64,000 nucleotides of DNA from positions 310,001 through 374,000 of the forward strand of contig NZ_JAIVKY010000006.1 of NCBI RefSeq assembly GCF_020524325.1, given 5' to 3'. Position 1 is the stretch's first letter; every line of letters starts with the position of its first letter. This DNA comes from Sutcliffiella horikoshii (GTDB taxonomy: Bacteria; Bacillota; Bacilli; Bacillales; Bacillaceae_I). A model generated the notes under the pieces. The model worked only from the letters and a program-made list of their open reading frames with translations, was not told the origin of the DNA and made no database searches. Below, one piece after another: positions 24,522-34,076 of the stretch. Made by a program: the position numbers and the translations under genes.

Positions 24522-25409
24522 CTATTTCTCGGCAATCGGTGCCGGTTTTTGGGCATCCATTTGTGATAGGTCTTTACTCCACACGTTCATATCTTCTATC
24601 TTATCGAAGATATAACAGTTATTTTTCAGTCTTCCTTTATAGGTGTAGTCTAAATTGTGCAATACAGCATTCATCCCGAACGAAAGAGCCCTTGCAATGG
24701 AGTAGCTGCAATAAATTTGTCTTTTCACTAATTCAGCTTCAAGTTCCCGAATAAGTACATTCATATATCCGCCTTTACGTTTTGTAGGCGAGGTGGCACA
24801 GTCCGTTATTTCAGCATTCCGATATGTTTCATTCATATCGGCTGATGCTGCGGCAATTATTTCTCCGTGTTCCTCCAAAAGCATAAAGATTGTTTTACTT
24901 TGGATTTGTTCTACAATATAATTCGGATCTTCAATTGGCACGGGATAGATTGGAAAGACATCCTTGTAAAAGCTGGATAGTTTTTTGGCATCGGATATCT
25001 TTGCCACACGTAACGTTAGGTTAGGGTCAAGCAGCACATCCTTTTGTTCCCTCTTCTGCCAGACCGAATTAAGGATACTATCTTCTTCACACCATTTATC
25101 ACTGTTATAACGATTAATCTCTTTATATTTACATAAGAAAAAACCTTCACTACCAAGGAAATATCCAGGAATTGAAGCCTCCAGCAGAAATCCTCTTTCC
25201 ATAAGGGCTCTAACATGTTCCGGTCTTGATTTAATAATTACTTTCTCTGTAAATGGCTGTTTGCTCCATTCCTCTATACTTTCGATGATTTGCTTTATAT
25301 TTCCCCTGAAATCTTCTATTTTTAGTCTTTTATTATAATGATCTTCATAAGCATCCACATAAATCGTTTCGTTCTTAATCAATAAGGTTTTACCTGTTTT
25401 TGTACTCAT
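24522..25409 (-). CDS. ablB: Beta-lysine N6-acetyltransferase (AblB/YodP)
   Basis: A 295-residue two-part GNAT protein; the C-terminal acetyltransferase fold covers about 145-280 (LTLRVAKISDAKKLSSFYKDVF, EITDCATSPTKRKGGYMNVL). AblB/YodP acetylates the beta-lysine made by KamA. In B. subtilis yodP directly follows kamA; here the order is ablB, activator, kamA on one strand with a 12-bp gap. AGGAGGGGGG lies before the ATG. Confidence 0.88.
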   Translation of the reverse strand: MSTKTGKTLLIKNETIYVDAYEDHYNKRLKIEDFRGNIKQIIESIEEWSKQPFTEKVIIKSRPEHVRALMERGFLLEASIPGYFLGSEGFFLCKYKEINRYNSDKWCEEDSILNSVWQKREQKDVLLDPNLTLRVAKISDAKKLSSFYKDVFPIYPVPIEDPNYIVEQIQSKTIFMLLEEHGEIIAAASADMNETYRNAEITDCATSPTKRKGGYMNVLIRELEAELVKRQIYCSYSIARALSFGMNAVLHNLDYTYKGRLKNNCYIFDKIEDMNVWSKDLSQMDAQKPAPIAEK

Positions 25410-25469
25410 TGTATCCCCCCTCCTAATTCAATTCGCTATAGAACAGGAAATTCCCCCATTAATTTATTT

Positions 25470-26681
25470 TTATTGACCAGAAACCGGATCATCGGTCAAA
25501 AAGCTTTTATTCCTTATTCCCGAACGTTTAATGCGGTAATCTGATATGACCTCCACTTCTGCTTCTGCAAAAACATCGTCCCACTCGTCTTCAATCTTTT
25601 TAAACTTCCTTGGAGATGTACGGTAAAATACCTCCCCAAACCCAAAGATATCTGTTTTATATTCATCCTGCATTTTTTTAATGGTTGCCAAAATCTTCTC
25701 TTCTATATACTTATTTAAAGCATCTTCATGATTTTCGTATGTTTGTATTTTTTCTAGATTTTGATGGCATTGTGTTCCTTGTATTTTCGCTTCTCCACTA
25801 ATGTTCACTTTGATTTTCACACCGGTCGCATCTTCCGTCGTCTTCACATCTGAATGGGAATGGATGATGCGGATATCTAAAAAGTTATTTTCCTCCTCGT
25901 TCCCTTCCATATAGCAAGGTACAGTTAGACTTGTCCTGCTAAGCCCTTGTGTCCAAAGATAGTCTCTTGCTTCTTCGCGAGATAAAAATCCGATCAATTT
26001 ATCTTTTTTAAAGATGGACAGTCCAGAAATAACGACCGTGGCATCCAGTTCTGTTTTGGAATTTTGTTCTATACTTTTCCCAGCTTCAGGCTTTCCTTCT
26101 ATTGAGACGGCACTTGTCACCGGATGTCGGCCCTTTGAAGTCAGCGAGGAAATGAAATCTGTGAGGCGAACATAAGGGTCGCCTCCCCATTCTTCCAAAT
26201 ATACCTCAATTTGTTTATGAATCTTGATAGAAGGCACCAATTCTAAAGGATAGGTAGTTTTTACAATATCAGATGCTTTTGTTCCTTTAGAAATAAGGAT
26301 GTTAAAGTCATTACGGAATTCTCCCGTCCTTTCTAAGAAATCCAAAACGTCTCCCACCCCCTCTTTAGCTAGTACTTCATCAATAACAATGATTCTAGTG
26401 TGGGAATAGATTAGTTTTCTAGAGAGTCCTACATTCATTCTTTCTGAGAGTTCCGCCAGCGAATTCCCTTCTTCTTGAAAAGTTATAACAGGTGTTCCGC
26501 TACCTGGCTGAGCAGCAGAAAGTTGTGGGGCGTTTATTGTCTCAACTGTGACCTTGAACTTTGCATCTTCCCCTTTTTCTATTGCAATTCCGGTAACGAT
26601 GGAAATTTCATTGAGCTCTACTTTGTCCCAGCATCCTGTCAGTAATACTAAGACGGAGCAAATACATAGCCATTTCCTCAT
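25470..26681 (-). CDS. Germinant receptor C subunit, Ger(x)C lipoprotein
   Basis: A 403-residue lipoprotein: MRKWLCICSVLVLLTGCWDK contains lipobox LLTGC. The N-terminal WDKVELNEISIVTGIAIEKG and the C-terminal DIFGFGEVFYRTSPRKFKKI are family hallmarks. It forms the outer-face subunit of a spore inner-membrane nutrient receptor. Its ATG overlaps the A-subunit stop by 4 bp. It is the last gene of the ger operon. Confidence 0.93.
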   Translation of the reverse strand: MRKWLCICSVLVLLTGCWDKVELNEISIVTGIAIEKGEDAKFKVTVETINAPQLSAAQPGSGTPVITFQEEGNSLAELSERMNVGLSRKLIYSHTRIIVIDEVLAKEGVGDVLDFLERTGEFRNDFNILISKGTKASDIVKTTYPLELVPSIKIHKQIEVYLEEWGGDPYVRLTDFISSLTSKGRHPVTSAVSIEGKPEAGKSIEQNSKTELDATVVISGLSIFKKDKLIGFLSREEARDYLWTQGLSRTSLTVPCYMEGNEEENNFLDIRIIHSHSDVKTTEDATGVKIKVNISGEAKIQGTQCHQNLEKIQTYENHEDALNKYIEEKILATIKKMQDEYKTDIFGFGEVFYRTSPRKFKKIEDEWDDVFAEAEVEVISDYRIKRSGIRNKSFLTDDPVSGQ

Positions 26682-28270
26682 GAAAAATTCCCCTTATCTT
26701 GTGATGGACCACTGTTGTTCGCGTTATCAGATGTTTTCTTCGTATGTTTGGGTTTTAAATAGGATGGCCGAGTGATATTATCCCAAACAGGCATTCTGAC
26801 AAAGACATCCTTCTGATCTTCCAGGAGAAGCGGTGCCACTGGTGCCAGATATGGTACACCATATGAGCGTAAACCCGTTAAGTGGATGACCATGATGACA
26901 ACCAAAAGGAGAACGCCGTAAAGCCCAATCAATGCGCCCATTAATATAAATGCAAACCTGAGAATCCTCGTAGCAATGGAAAAGTTATAAATAGGGGAGA
27001 CAAAGCTTGCGATTGCCGTTAAAGCCACAATAATAATTAAAACACTAGAAACCAAACCGGCCTCAACAGCTGCTTGTCCAATTACCAATGCACCAACAAT
27101 GGAAACAGTCTGACCAACAGCCCTTGGCATTCTGACACCTGCTTCCCTTAACACTTCAAAAGTAAGTTCCATCAGCAATATTTCAATTACTGCCGGAAAA
27201 GGCACTCCCTCCCTTTGAGCTTGGACACTAATTAATAGGGAAGTGGGAATCAGTTCGTGATGATAGGTAGATATAGCTACATACAAGGATGGCAGCAACA
27301 ACGAAAGCATAAAAGAAACATAACGGATAACCCTGATGAAAGAAGCCATGAAAAATGGTTGGTAGTAATCTTCTGTTGAAATAAAAAAATCCGTAAAAAC
27401 CGTTGGCACACTCAAGGCAAAAGGGCTGCCATCAACTAACACTGCAACCTTTCCTTCTATAAGATTTGCCGCAATATTATCTGGTCTTTCTGTGTTATAT
27501 GTAAGAGGAAAAGGTGTCAGTGTTTTGTCAGTCAGGTATTCCTCGATGTTTCCACTATCAAAAAGACCAACTACATTTACCTTTTCTATTCGACTTTTTA
27601 CTTCTTGTACAAGGTCATGGTTGGTAATATTCTTTATGTACCCTATTACAACCGCTGTTTTTGTATCTTGGCCTACACGGTATTGCTCAAAACACAAGTT
27701 GGGGTTTCGAATCCTTCTTCTGATCAAACTAATATTCGTGTTCATTGTTTCCGTAAAGCTATCTTTTGGTCCCCTAATGATGGTTTGCGTACTAGGCTCG
27801 GTCACGCTTCTCTTCTCAATACTTCCCAAGTTAATGCATAAAGCTTGCTCAATTCCATCAATCACTATGACAGCATAACCATTTAGAAGCTTCCAGAATA
27901 TTTGGTGATAACTTTCTGCAAATTTATAAGGAACAGAAGCAAAGTACTCTTTTCTAAATTCTTCTAAATCCCCAGTCTGCAAAACACTATCAGACCCTTC
28001 TGCAGCAACTAGAGGTTCGAATATCTCTTCTGTCAATCTTTCTTTAGCAATTAAGGTGTCAAAAAAATAAACGATGGCATCTCTTTTTCCTACAATTAAT
28101 GTAGAAAAATGAAAATCAATGGAAAGTGAAAATTCTTTTTGTATAATTTCGTCATTATCTTTTAACGATTTCAGTAGTGGTTTGGGCGTTTCTTCCTCGG
28201 AATATAGCTCTTTATCTGTAGAACTGATATTCTCATTTTCCCCTAATAGAAAATTTTTTAGCTTTCCCAT
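26678..28270 (-). CDS. Germinant receptor A subunit (GerA family)
   Basis: A 530-residue GerA-type protein. The N-terminal cytoplasmic domain has FHFSTLIVGKRDAIVYFFDT and the family hallmark VGYIKNITNHDLVQEVKSRI. Four or five membrane segments lie at about 310-470. The C-terminal tail is Lys/Asn-rich. A subunits take part in nutrient sensing with the B subunit. It overlaps gerB by 13 bp and gerC by 4 bp. Confidence 0.93.
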   Translation of the reverse strand: MGKLKNFLLGENENISSTDKELYSEEETPKPLLKSLKDNDEIIQKEFSLSIDFHFSTLIVGKRDAIVYFFDTLIAKERLTEEIFEPLVAAEGSDSVLQTGDLEEFRKEYFASVPYKFAESYHQIFWKLLNGYAVIVIDGIEQALCINLGSIEKRSVTEPSTQTIIRGPKDSFTETMNTNISLIRRRIRNPNLCFEQYRVGQDTKTAVVIGYIKNITNHDLVQEVKSRIEKVNVVGLFDSGNIEEYLTDKTLTPFPLTYNTERPDNIAANLIEGKVAVLVDGSPFALSVPTVFTDFFISTEDYYQPFFMASFIRVIRYVSFMLSLLLPSLYVAISTYHHELIPTSLLISVQAQREGVPFPAVIEILLMELTFEVLREAGVRMPRAVGQTVSIVGALVIGQAAVEAGLVSSVLIIIVALTAIASFVSPIYNFSIATRILRFAFILMGALIGLYGVLLLVVIMVIHLTGLRSYGVPYLAPVAPLLLEDQKDVFVRMPVWDNITRPSYLKPKHTKKTSDNANNSGPSQDKGNFS

Positions 28271-29385
28271 TCTATTTCACTCCTTTTCTTACCACTTTTT
28301 TTTCTTGTTCTGAATAGCACGATTACAAGTAATAAAAGAGGCAATGCAAACTGAAAAGGAAGGTGGACATAATATGGGACAATCTGTAACCCTTCCTCAA
28401 TATGTTCAGCGAAATTATCAGTTATGATGATTGAAGACAGACAAATGATGGAACCAACAGGAAAGAGATAAGTCCGATACTCCCTTTTTGATAGCTGTTC
28501 TAAACCTTTTATTGCACCAAAAAAGAATACTCCAATTTTGACGATAATCCCGAACATGACCACAAACACAACCGCTATATCCACCCGTTCAATAAAATCC
28601 AATAACGAGATTTCACGTGCTGCGGAAAGGAGAGGAAAATTTGACCGTTCTTTCATTTCATGTCCAAGCGTCATCACTTGAATGACAGATGAATAAACCA
28701 GTACCAATGTACTGAGAATAACACTTGCTATAGCAAAGCCTTTTGCCTTCTTATATTTTGTTACTAGTGGTAATACAACCGTAAAAGCAATAAGCTCTCC
28801 ATATGGAAAGGTCAACAGCCCGGGGACGATTGCATGAAAAATTGGTTTTATTCCCTCATCAAGGAAAGGCCTCATATTCTCAAATTCGATCTCTCCAGAC
28901 ATTAATATAAAAATCCCTACTAAAAATGTAAAAGAGAACACATAAGGAAAAAATATCTCCGAGGTTCTTGCCATTACTTCTATGCCCGAGTTCAACATGT
29001 AAATAATCGTCAGAATAATGGTGATGCTGATAATTTCAATTGGCGTATAGATAAAAATGGTGGACACAATTAATTCGCCAAAATCCCGCAAAACCCTTGA
29101 GGAAATATAGATGAAATACACGATATATAGGAAACTTACTGCTCCTCCTAACCACTTGCCCAGGCAGAATTCTATTAGAGCAAATAGATTATAGCCCTTT
29201 TTTCTACCGAGCATGAAATGCAATACATAAATATACCCTACCCCTATTAATCCAGCCAGGCTGATGGCAATCCAGACATTTTGCTTAGCCCCATCCCCTA
29301 TACCTACGACAGTGGCGCTGCCCATTTCAAAAATGAGCAATAAGATAAAAAGTTGCCATAATGAAATTGTTTCTTTATTTCCCAT
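28258..29385 (-). CDS. Germinant receptor B subunit (GerB/spore permease family)
   Basis: A 375-residue APC-superfamily integral membrane protein with about ten membrane segments. Start at MGNKETISLWQLFILLLIFE (ATG 29385) with AAAGGTG upstream; the longer open frame (to 29454) has no ribosome site. B subunits carry the ligand-binding pocket. Here the B gene precedes A and C, unlike the usual A-B-C order. Confidence 0.92.
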   Translation of the reverse strand: MGNKETISLWQLFILLLIFEMGSATVVGIGDGAKQNVWIAISLAGLIGVGYIYVLHFMLGRKKGYNLFALIEFCLGKWLGGAVSFLYIVYFIYISSRVLRDFGELIVSTIFIYTPIEIISITIILTIIYMLNSGIEVMARTSEIFFPYVFSFTFLVGIFILMSGEIEFENMRPFLDEGIKPIFHAIVPGLLTFPYGELIAFTVVLPLVTKYKKAKGFAIASVILSTLVLVYSSVIQVMTLGHEMKERSNFPLLSAAREISLLDFIERVDIAVVFVVMFGIIVKIGVFFFGAIKGLEQLSKREYRTYLFPVGSIICLSSIIITDNFAEHIEEGLQIVPYYVHLPFQFALPLLLLVIVLFRTRKKSGKKRSEIEWES

Positions 29386-29614
29386 TAGCACCTTTACCCC
29401 TGCCTTTATTATTTTTGAAACGTAAATCCTGAATGATAGCAATCGATATTCCAAATAAAAATGTCAAGTAAACCATCCACTCTCGTAACCCTGGATCAAA
29501 AATGAACAAACGTGTAAAACAATCTAAAACATTACTGTCATAGTAATAACAATCCAACATTGTCGTGAAAAGCACCAAACTTATAAATAGTAAGATAGTA
29601 AAAAATGTCACCAT
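29375..29614 (-). CDS. Small two-TM protein, likely D-type subunit of the ger operon
   Basis: A 79-residue protein (ATG 29614; GGAGG 7 nt upstream) with two hydrophobic segments (TFFTILLFISLVLFTTML and WMVYLTFLFGISIAII) and a basic tail. It overlaps the B-subunit gene by 11 bp. Small two-TM D subunits occur in some ger operons and modulate receptor activity; this fits in size, topology and linkage. Assignment is by analogy. Confidence 0.65.
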   Translation of the reverse strand: MVTFFTILLFISLVLFTTMLDCYYYDSNVLDCFTRLFIFDPGLREWMVYLTFLFGISIAIIQDLRFKNNKGRGKGANGK

Positions 29615-29643
29615 CAAGTTGCCTCCGGTCTTTATATACTTGA

Positions 29644-29673
29644 TAGTATTTTCTAATTAGCACAGGATATGTA
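29644..29673 (-). promoter_or_regulatory. Possible forespore (sigma-G-like) promoter of the ger operon
   Basis: Minus-strand TACATA, 17 bp, AATACTA lies about 30 bp before the first ger gene and partly fits TGNATA/CATACTA. The match is imperfect. Confidence 0.35.
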
Positions 29674-29715
29674 AAAAGTGTGAAATGCTGAGAAGGAAAG
29701 TCAGTTTATGTAATG

Positions 29716-29850
29716 GGAGAGACGGGATATCAAGAAAAAAATCAATATATCAATAAGTTTTGGGATATATCAATAAATCTCGAGATATATCAAGAATTTT
29801 GAAGATATATCAAGAAAAAACAACTAATATCAAGAAATTGACATTATTCA
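29716..29850. repeat. Strict 20-bp periodic array with GATATATCAA core
   Basis: A core GATATATCAAKAA (K = G or T) or a close variant places CAA at 29731, 29751, 29771, 29791, 29811 and 29831, each exactly 20 bp apart. Seven to eight bases between cores vary. The core contains the palindrome GATATATC. It fills most of the 304-bp gap between the ger operon and yodQ. 20 codes for no reading-frame repeat. Confidence 0.85.
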
Positions 29851-29918
29851 ACAATATTCGCCCTCGACCGCTGAAATCAACATAAAAAAAGAATCTCTAT
29901 AAAAAGAGATCCATTCAT

Positions 29919-31187
29919 CTATGCTTCATCGGAAATTTCACACCAGTCCATTAACAGCAGGGCAAAAATCTCCGCTGCCTTCATCATTTCTTCAATAGAA
30001 ATATACTCATTAGGATAATGCGCTACCTCCGTTGTTCCAGGCCCGCATACTACAGTAGGGATACCTGTAATTTGAGTGAATAATCCTCCATCTGTCCCCC
30101 AAGGTGATGCTTCTAAAATCGGTTGCTTCTTTTTCACTTCTGTATACGCCTTTTCCAACTTTTTAACAAAAGGATGATCTAACTCTACTGAGCCTGGAAC
30201 CCACTGTGCACCAAACCATTCAACCTCAACAGGATGATCTTTAAACCACGGATCGGTTTCACTTAAATCATTCATCCACGCTGCAAGTTCCTGTTTTACA
30301 TCTATTAAATTCTCTTCCGGCCCTACTCCTATCCTTCCTTCCAACACGACCATATCTGGTACAGAGGAAGGCCAACTTCCTCCTTCTACTTTTCCAATAT
30401 TTATTGGAAGTGGAATCGGAATACCTTTAAATAAAGGGTCATCTACTCTTTCATTTCTTTTCGTTTCTAACTCTTGGATTTTCTCGATAACAAAGATGCT
30501 CTTTTCAAGAGCACTCACCCCTTCATACCTCGTACCTCCATGTGCAGACCGGCCCTTTACTTTTAGTCGAAACCACATGGAACCTTGTTGTTTAGGGAAT
30601 ATTTTCATATTAGTAGGTTCGGGGATTAATACCGCATCTGCAGAATACCCCCGGAGGATTGCAGCCAACGTTCCGGCCCCTCCACTCTCTTCTTCAATGA
30701 CACTTTGGAAAATAACATCCCCTTTAAGTTTTACTCCGGTTGATTTCAATGCATTTAAAGCAAGAAGTAAGGAGACGTTTCCTCCTTTCATATCGGTACT
30801 CCCCCGACCGTATACTTTCCCATCTTCCACTTTACCTTCGTATGGGTCACATTCCCACTGCAGCAAGTCTCCTTCAGGAACCACATCGATATGACCGTTC
30901 AAAATAATGGAGCGGCCACCCCCAGTTCCTCTCCAAATTGCTACTACATTAGGGGAATCCTCAAAATTCTCGCGCGTTGAAACAAAATTTTCATGATCAC
31001 TCAATTCCTTTATATTGGGTTCCCAAATATCTATTTCCAAGCCCAGTTCCCGGCACGTTTCGACTACCACTGCTTGCGCGGAACTTTCACGCCCCTGGAT
31101 ACTTCTTTCTTGAATAAGCTTTCTTAGGAGCTTAACAGCATTTCCCCTATTTTTACCCAACCATTCCTTAATCATTTTCTGTTTCAT
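29919..31187 (-). CDS. yodQ: M20-family amidohydrolase/deacetylase YodQ
   Basis: A 422-residue zinc peptidase of the ArgE/DapE/ACY1 family. Metal-binding and catalytic motifs: LNGHIDVVPEGD (HxD), GRGSTDMKGG, IEEESGG with the catalytic Glu pair, and a late metal-binding His in TTEVAHYPNEY. In the beta-lysine pathway it would remove the N-acetyl group placed by AblB, or act on a later acetylated product. AAGGGGGGATGGG precedes the ATG. It is last of the yodT-S-R-Q run. Confidence 0.85.
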   Translation of the reverse strand: MKQKMIKEWLGKNRGNAVKLLRKLIQERSIQGRESSAQAVVVETCRELGLEIDIWEPNIKELSDHENFVSTRENFEDSPNVVAIWRGTGGGRSIILNGHIDVVPEGDLLQWECDPYEGKVEDGKVYGRGSTDMKGGNVSLLLALNALKSTGVKLKGDVIFQSVIEEESGGAGTLAAILRGYSADAVLIPEPTNMKIFPKQQGSMWFRLKVKGRSAHGGTRYEGVSALEKSIFVIEKIQELETKRNERVDDPLFKGIPIPLPINIGKVEGGSWPSSVPDMVVLEGRIGVGPEENLIDVKQELAAWMNDLSETDPWFKDHPVEVEWFGAQWVPGSVELDHPFVKKLEKAYTEVKKKQPILEASPWGTDGGLFTQITGIPTVVCGPGTTEVAHYPNEYISIEEMMKAAEIFALLLMDWCEISDEA

Positions 31188-31209
31188 CCCATCCCCCCTT
31201 CACCTTTTA

Positions 31210-31860
31210 TTAAATCGAAGGTGATAGTGTAAAAGAAGCCTCTGTTTTCTCTTTTACGAACTCCAAGCTAACACCTGGCATCAACTCCGTGAGCATCATT
31301 CCATCTTTCTTAATCTCAAAAACTGCTAAATCGGTTATAATCATGTTCACACAATTTGGTGTTGTTACAGGTAAACTGCATGACTTAACAACTTTTGAGT
31401 TTCCATATTTATCAGTATGACTCATCAATACAATCACTTTTTTAGCTTTCTGTGAAAGTTCCATGGCCCCGCCCATACCCGGAACCCTTTTGCCCGGTAC
31501 AATCCAGTTTGCCAGATCACCTTTTTCAGACACTTGCAATGATCCTAAAATCGTAATATCAAGTTTTCCTCTTCTGATCATTCCAAATGCTAGCGCACTA
31601 TCAAAGTAGGAAGCACCTGGCTGGATAGATACCGGAAACCCTGCTGCATTGCAAAGATTCTCATCCTCTTCTCCTGGCAATGGAGTCGATCCCATCCCTA
31701 ACACACCATTTTCGGCTTGGAAAAAGACATGAGTATTTTCAGGCAAGTGATTGGGAACTAAAGAAGGAATGCCTATTCCTAAATTTACGACCATACCATT
31801 TTCTATTTCTTTCGCTGCTCTTTTGGCAATCAAGTTCCGTATGTTTCCTCCCATACCCAT
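31210..31860 (-). CDS. yodR: CoA-transferase subunit B (YodR)
   Basis: A 216-residue class I CoA-transferase beta subunit. The catalytic glutamate lies in VFFQAENGVLGMG; GMGGAMELSQKAKKVIVLMS is also typical. With YodS it would activate the keto acid from the YodT transamination. It overlaps yodS by 31 bp, showing tight coupling. Confidence 0.9.
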   Translation of the reverse strand: MGMGGNIRNLIAKRAAKEIENGMVVNLGIGIPSLVPNHLPENTHVFFQAENGVLGMGSTPLPGEEDENLCNAAGFPVSIQPGASYFDSALAFGMIRRGKLDITILGSLQVSEKGDLANWIVPGKRVPGMGGAMELSQKAKKVIVLMSHTDKYGNSKVVKSCSLPVTTPNCVNMIITDLAVFEIKKDGMMLTELMPGVSLEFVKEKTEASFTLSPSI

Positions 31861-32546
31861 GTCCAGTTCACCCCCTCACTTTGAACCATATAATCCACAT
31901 ATACTCCAGGCACGACGATTTCTTCTGGATCCAATTCTCCTAAGGGAACGAATTCTTCTACTTCCACAATAGTCTTTGTTCCTGCCATCGCCACAAGTGG
32001 ATTGGTGTTCCTGGCACTTTTGTCAAAAATAAGATTTCCATATGGATCTGCTTTTTTTGCAAAGACTATGGAAAGATCTGCCGTCAACGCCGTTTCGAGA
32101 ATATATTCTTTTCCATCTGATGTAAGAATTTTCTTGTTTTTTGTTACTATGTCACTCGTAATCCCAACGTCTACTAGGATGCCGCCTAACCCGACCCCAC
32201 CAGCTCTGATTCTTTCCGCTAATGTTCCCTGCGGACTGAACTCGACTTCCAATTCATTATTGGTCATCATTTTGCCTGCAACGGGATTAGAGCCAATATG
32301 GGAAGCGATTAATTTTTTTGCCTTTCCTGCACAAACAACTTTTCCAATACCTATCGTTGGAAACCCTGCATCATTTCCGATTAGTGTCAGGTTTTTGACA
32401 CTAGATTCTAAGAGTGTATTAACCAGCTTTGGAGGTGTCCCTACTCCGCCAAACCCGCCAAACATCAAGGTCATTCCATCAAAAAACAGATGACGGACCA
32501 CTGCCAGCTCAACAATTTTATTGAATGTATTTTCCACTTTCACCAT
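31830..32546 (-). CDS. yodS: CoA-transferase subunit A (YodS)
   Basis: A 238-residue alpha subunit with the CoA-binding glycine motif MFGGFGGVGTPPKLVNTL and the GNLIFDKSARNTNPLVAMA region. It pairs with YodR, which overlaps its 3' end. The yodT stop is 13 bp upstream. Confidence 0.9.
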   Translation of the reverse strand: MVKVENTFNKIVELAVVRHLFFDGMTLMFGGFGGVGTPPKLVNTLLESSVKNLTLIGNDAGFPTIGIGKVVCAGKAKKLIASHIGSNPVAGKMMTNNELEVEFSPQGTLAERIRAGGVGLGGILVDVGITSDIVTKNKKILTSDGKEYILETALTADLSIVFAKKADPYGNLIFDKSARNTNPLVAMAGTKTIVEVEEFVPLGELDPEEIVVPGVYVDYMVQSEGVNWTWVWEETYGT

Positions 32547-32559
32547 CCCGGTCCACTCC

Positions 32560-33891
32560 TTACAATTCTGCTTGAAGTTCGTTTAGTGTCAGCTCTAGGA
32601 TGGTAATCAGTTCATCCATTTCCTGTTGGTTGATTGAAAGCGGCGGTGCAATAATGACTGCATCTCCTCCTACCCCTTCAATACCTGCAGAGGCAGGATA
32701 GATGAGCAAACCATTCTTCTGGGCTAACTCTACAAACCTTGTTGTGACCGCTTTTTCATGTGAGTAGGGATACTTAGTCGCAAGATCTGCAACTATTTCT
32801 ATTCCAAGCAAAAGTCCCTTACCTCTAACGTCGCCAATAAAGGTGTACGTTTGTTTTAATTGATTTAATTTCTGCAACAAATAATCTCCCAATTGTTCGC
32901 CATTACTTACAAGGTTTTGGCTTTCGATGTATTCTAAAACAGCCAATGCGACTGCTGCCGATTGAGGATTGGCACTGTACGTATGCCCACTCATAATTAC
33001 CTTTGAACCTTTTAGAATACTTTCAACTATCCTTTCACTGACAAGTGTTGCTGCAATAGGTGTATAACCTGCACTCATGCCTTTGCCAATACAGATGATG
33101 TCCGGCGTCACGTTCCAATGTTCCATGGCAAACATTTTCCCGGTTCTTCCGATGCCTGTCATTACTTCGTCTGCAATAAAAAGAATGTCATGCTTTTTAC
33201 ATATCCCTGAGATCTTTTGATAATACCCATCAGGCGGACATATAGCTCCAGCTGCTGCACCGATTACCGGCTCCGCTACAAAAGCTGCGATATTCTCTTC
33301 CCCAATTTCCAGGATGGCACGCTCTAGGTCCTCTGCACATTTCAAACCACATGAAGGGTAATCCAAATTAAACGGACAACGGTAACAATAAGGCGGCTCT
33401 ACAACAGGCGATTTTTCCAATAAAGGCTCAAACCTCTTCCTGCGATCTGCGTGTCCCGATAAAGACAATGCCCCTATTGTAATACCGTGGTAACTTTTCC
33501 AGCGGGAGATAATTTGGTTTTTGTCGGGTTTTCCTACCTCTTGCCAATATTGGATGGATATCTTCATCGCCGTTTCCACAGCTTCTGTACCACTGTTAAC
33601 AAAAAACGACCAATTAATATCTCCTGGTGTAATGGAACTTAATTTTGTTGCCAGTTTTTCTGCTGGAACACTGCTAAACTGCGAACGATATACAAATGAT
33701 ACTTTGCTTGCCTGATCAGCCATCGCATCTATTACAGCTTGTACATGATGACCAATGCTTGCCGTGACAGCACCAGAAGATCCATCCAAATACTTCTTCC
33801 CAGTGACATCATACAGATAAACTCCGTTTCCGTGGCTAATCACCGGATACTCTTTATCTAATAAAGGCTTGATAAGATAGGATTGATCCAT
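32560..33891 (-). CDS. yodT: Class III PLP aminotransferase YodT
   Basis: A 443-residue omega-type aminotransferase. It has VNSGTEAVETAMKISIQYW, SYHGITIGALSLSG, the Asp of FIADEVMTGIGRTGK and the PLP lysine in ICIGKGMSAGYTPI. First gene of yodT-S-R-Q, expected to transaminate a (deacetylated) beta-lysine derivative. AAAGGAG precedes the ATG. Confidence 0.9.
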   Translation of the reverse strand: MDQSYLIKPLLDKEYPVISHGNGVYLYDVTGKKYLDGSSGAVTASIGHHVQAVIDAMADQASKVSFVYRSQFSSVPAEKLATKLSSITPGDINWSFFVNSGTEAVETAMKISIQYWQEVGKPDKNQIISRWKSYHGITIGALSLSGHADRRKRFEPLLEKSPVVEPPYCYRCPFNLDYPSCGLKCAEDLERAILEIGEENIAAFVAEPVIGAAAGAICPPDGYYQKISGICKKHDILFIADEVMTGIGRTGKMFAMEHWNVTPDIICIGKGMSAGYTPIAATLVSERIVESILKGSKVIMSGHTYSANPQSAAVALAVLEYIESQNLVSNGEQLGDYLLQKLNQLKQTYTFIGDVRGKGLLLGIEIVADLATKYPYSHEKAVTTRFVELAQKNGLLIYPASAGIEGVGGDAVIIAPPLSINQQEMDELITILELTLNELQAEL

Positions 33892-33932
33892 AAACGATTA
33901 CTCCTTTCCACAACTGTCCTGTAACCGTTTAC

Positions 33933-33949
33933 TAGCAATGGTTGCCCCT
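33933..33949 (-). promoter_or_regulatory. Possible weak -24/-12 promoter before yodT
   Basis: Minus-strand AGGGGCAACCATTGCTA has GG and GC 10 bp apart, with TTGCT at -12, but the -24 half is poor. A small palindrome CCTCT-AATCA-AGAGG (33947-33961) overlaps the upstream side. Confidence 0.3.
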
Positions 33950-34076
33950 CTAATCAAGAGGCAGGGTAAATCCTGGCAGTCGTTAAGCTAGCTTACTTCC
34001 ATTCTATGTTCAATAGAATGAAATCTTTCGTTCAATTTATGGATAAATAAACAGTCTTAGTTGTTTGTGTATCGAC

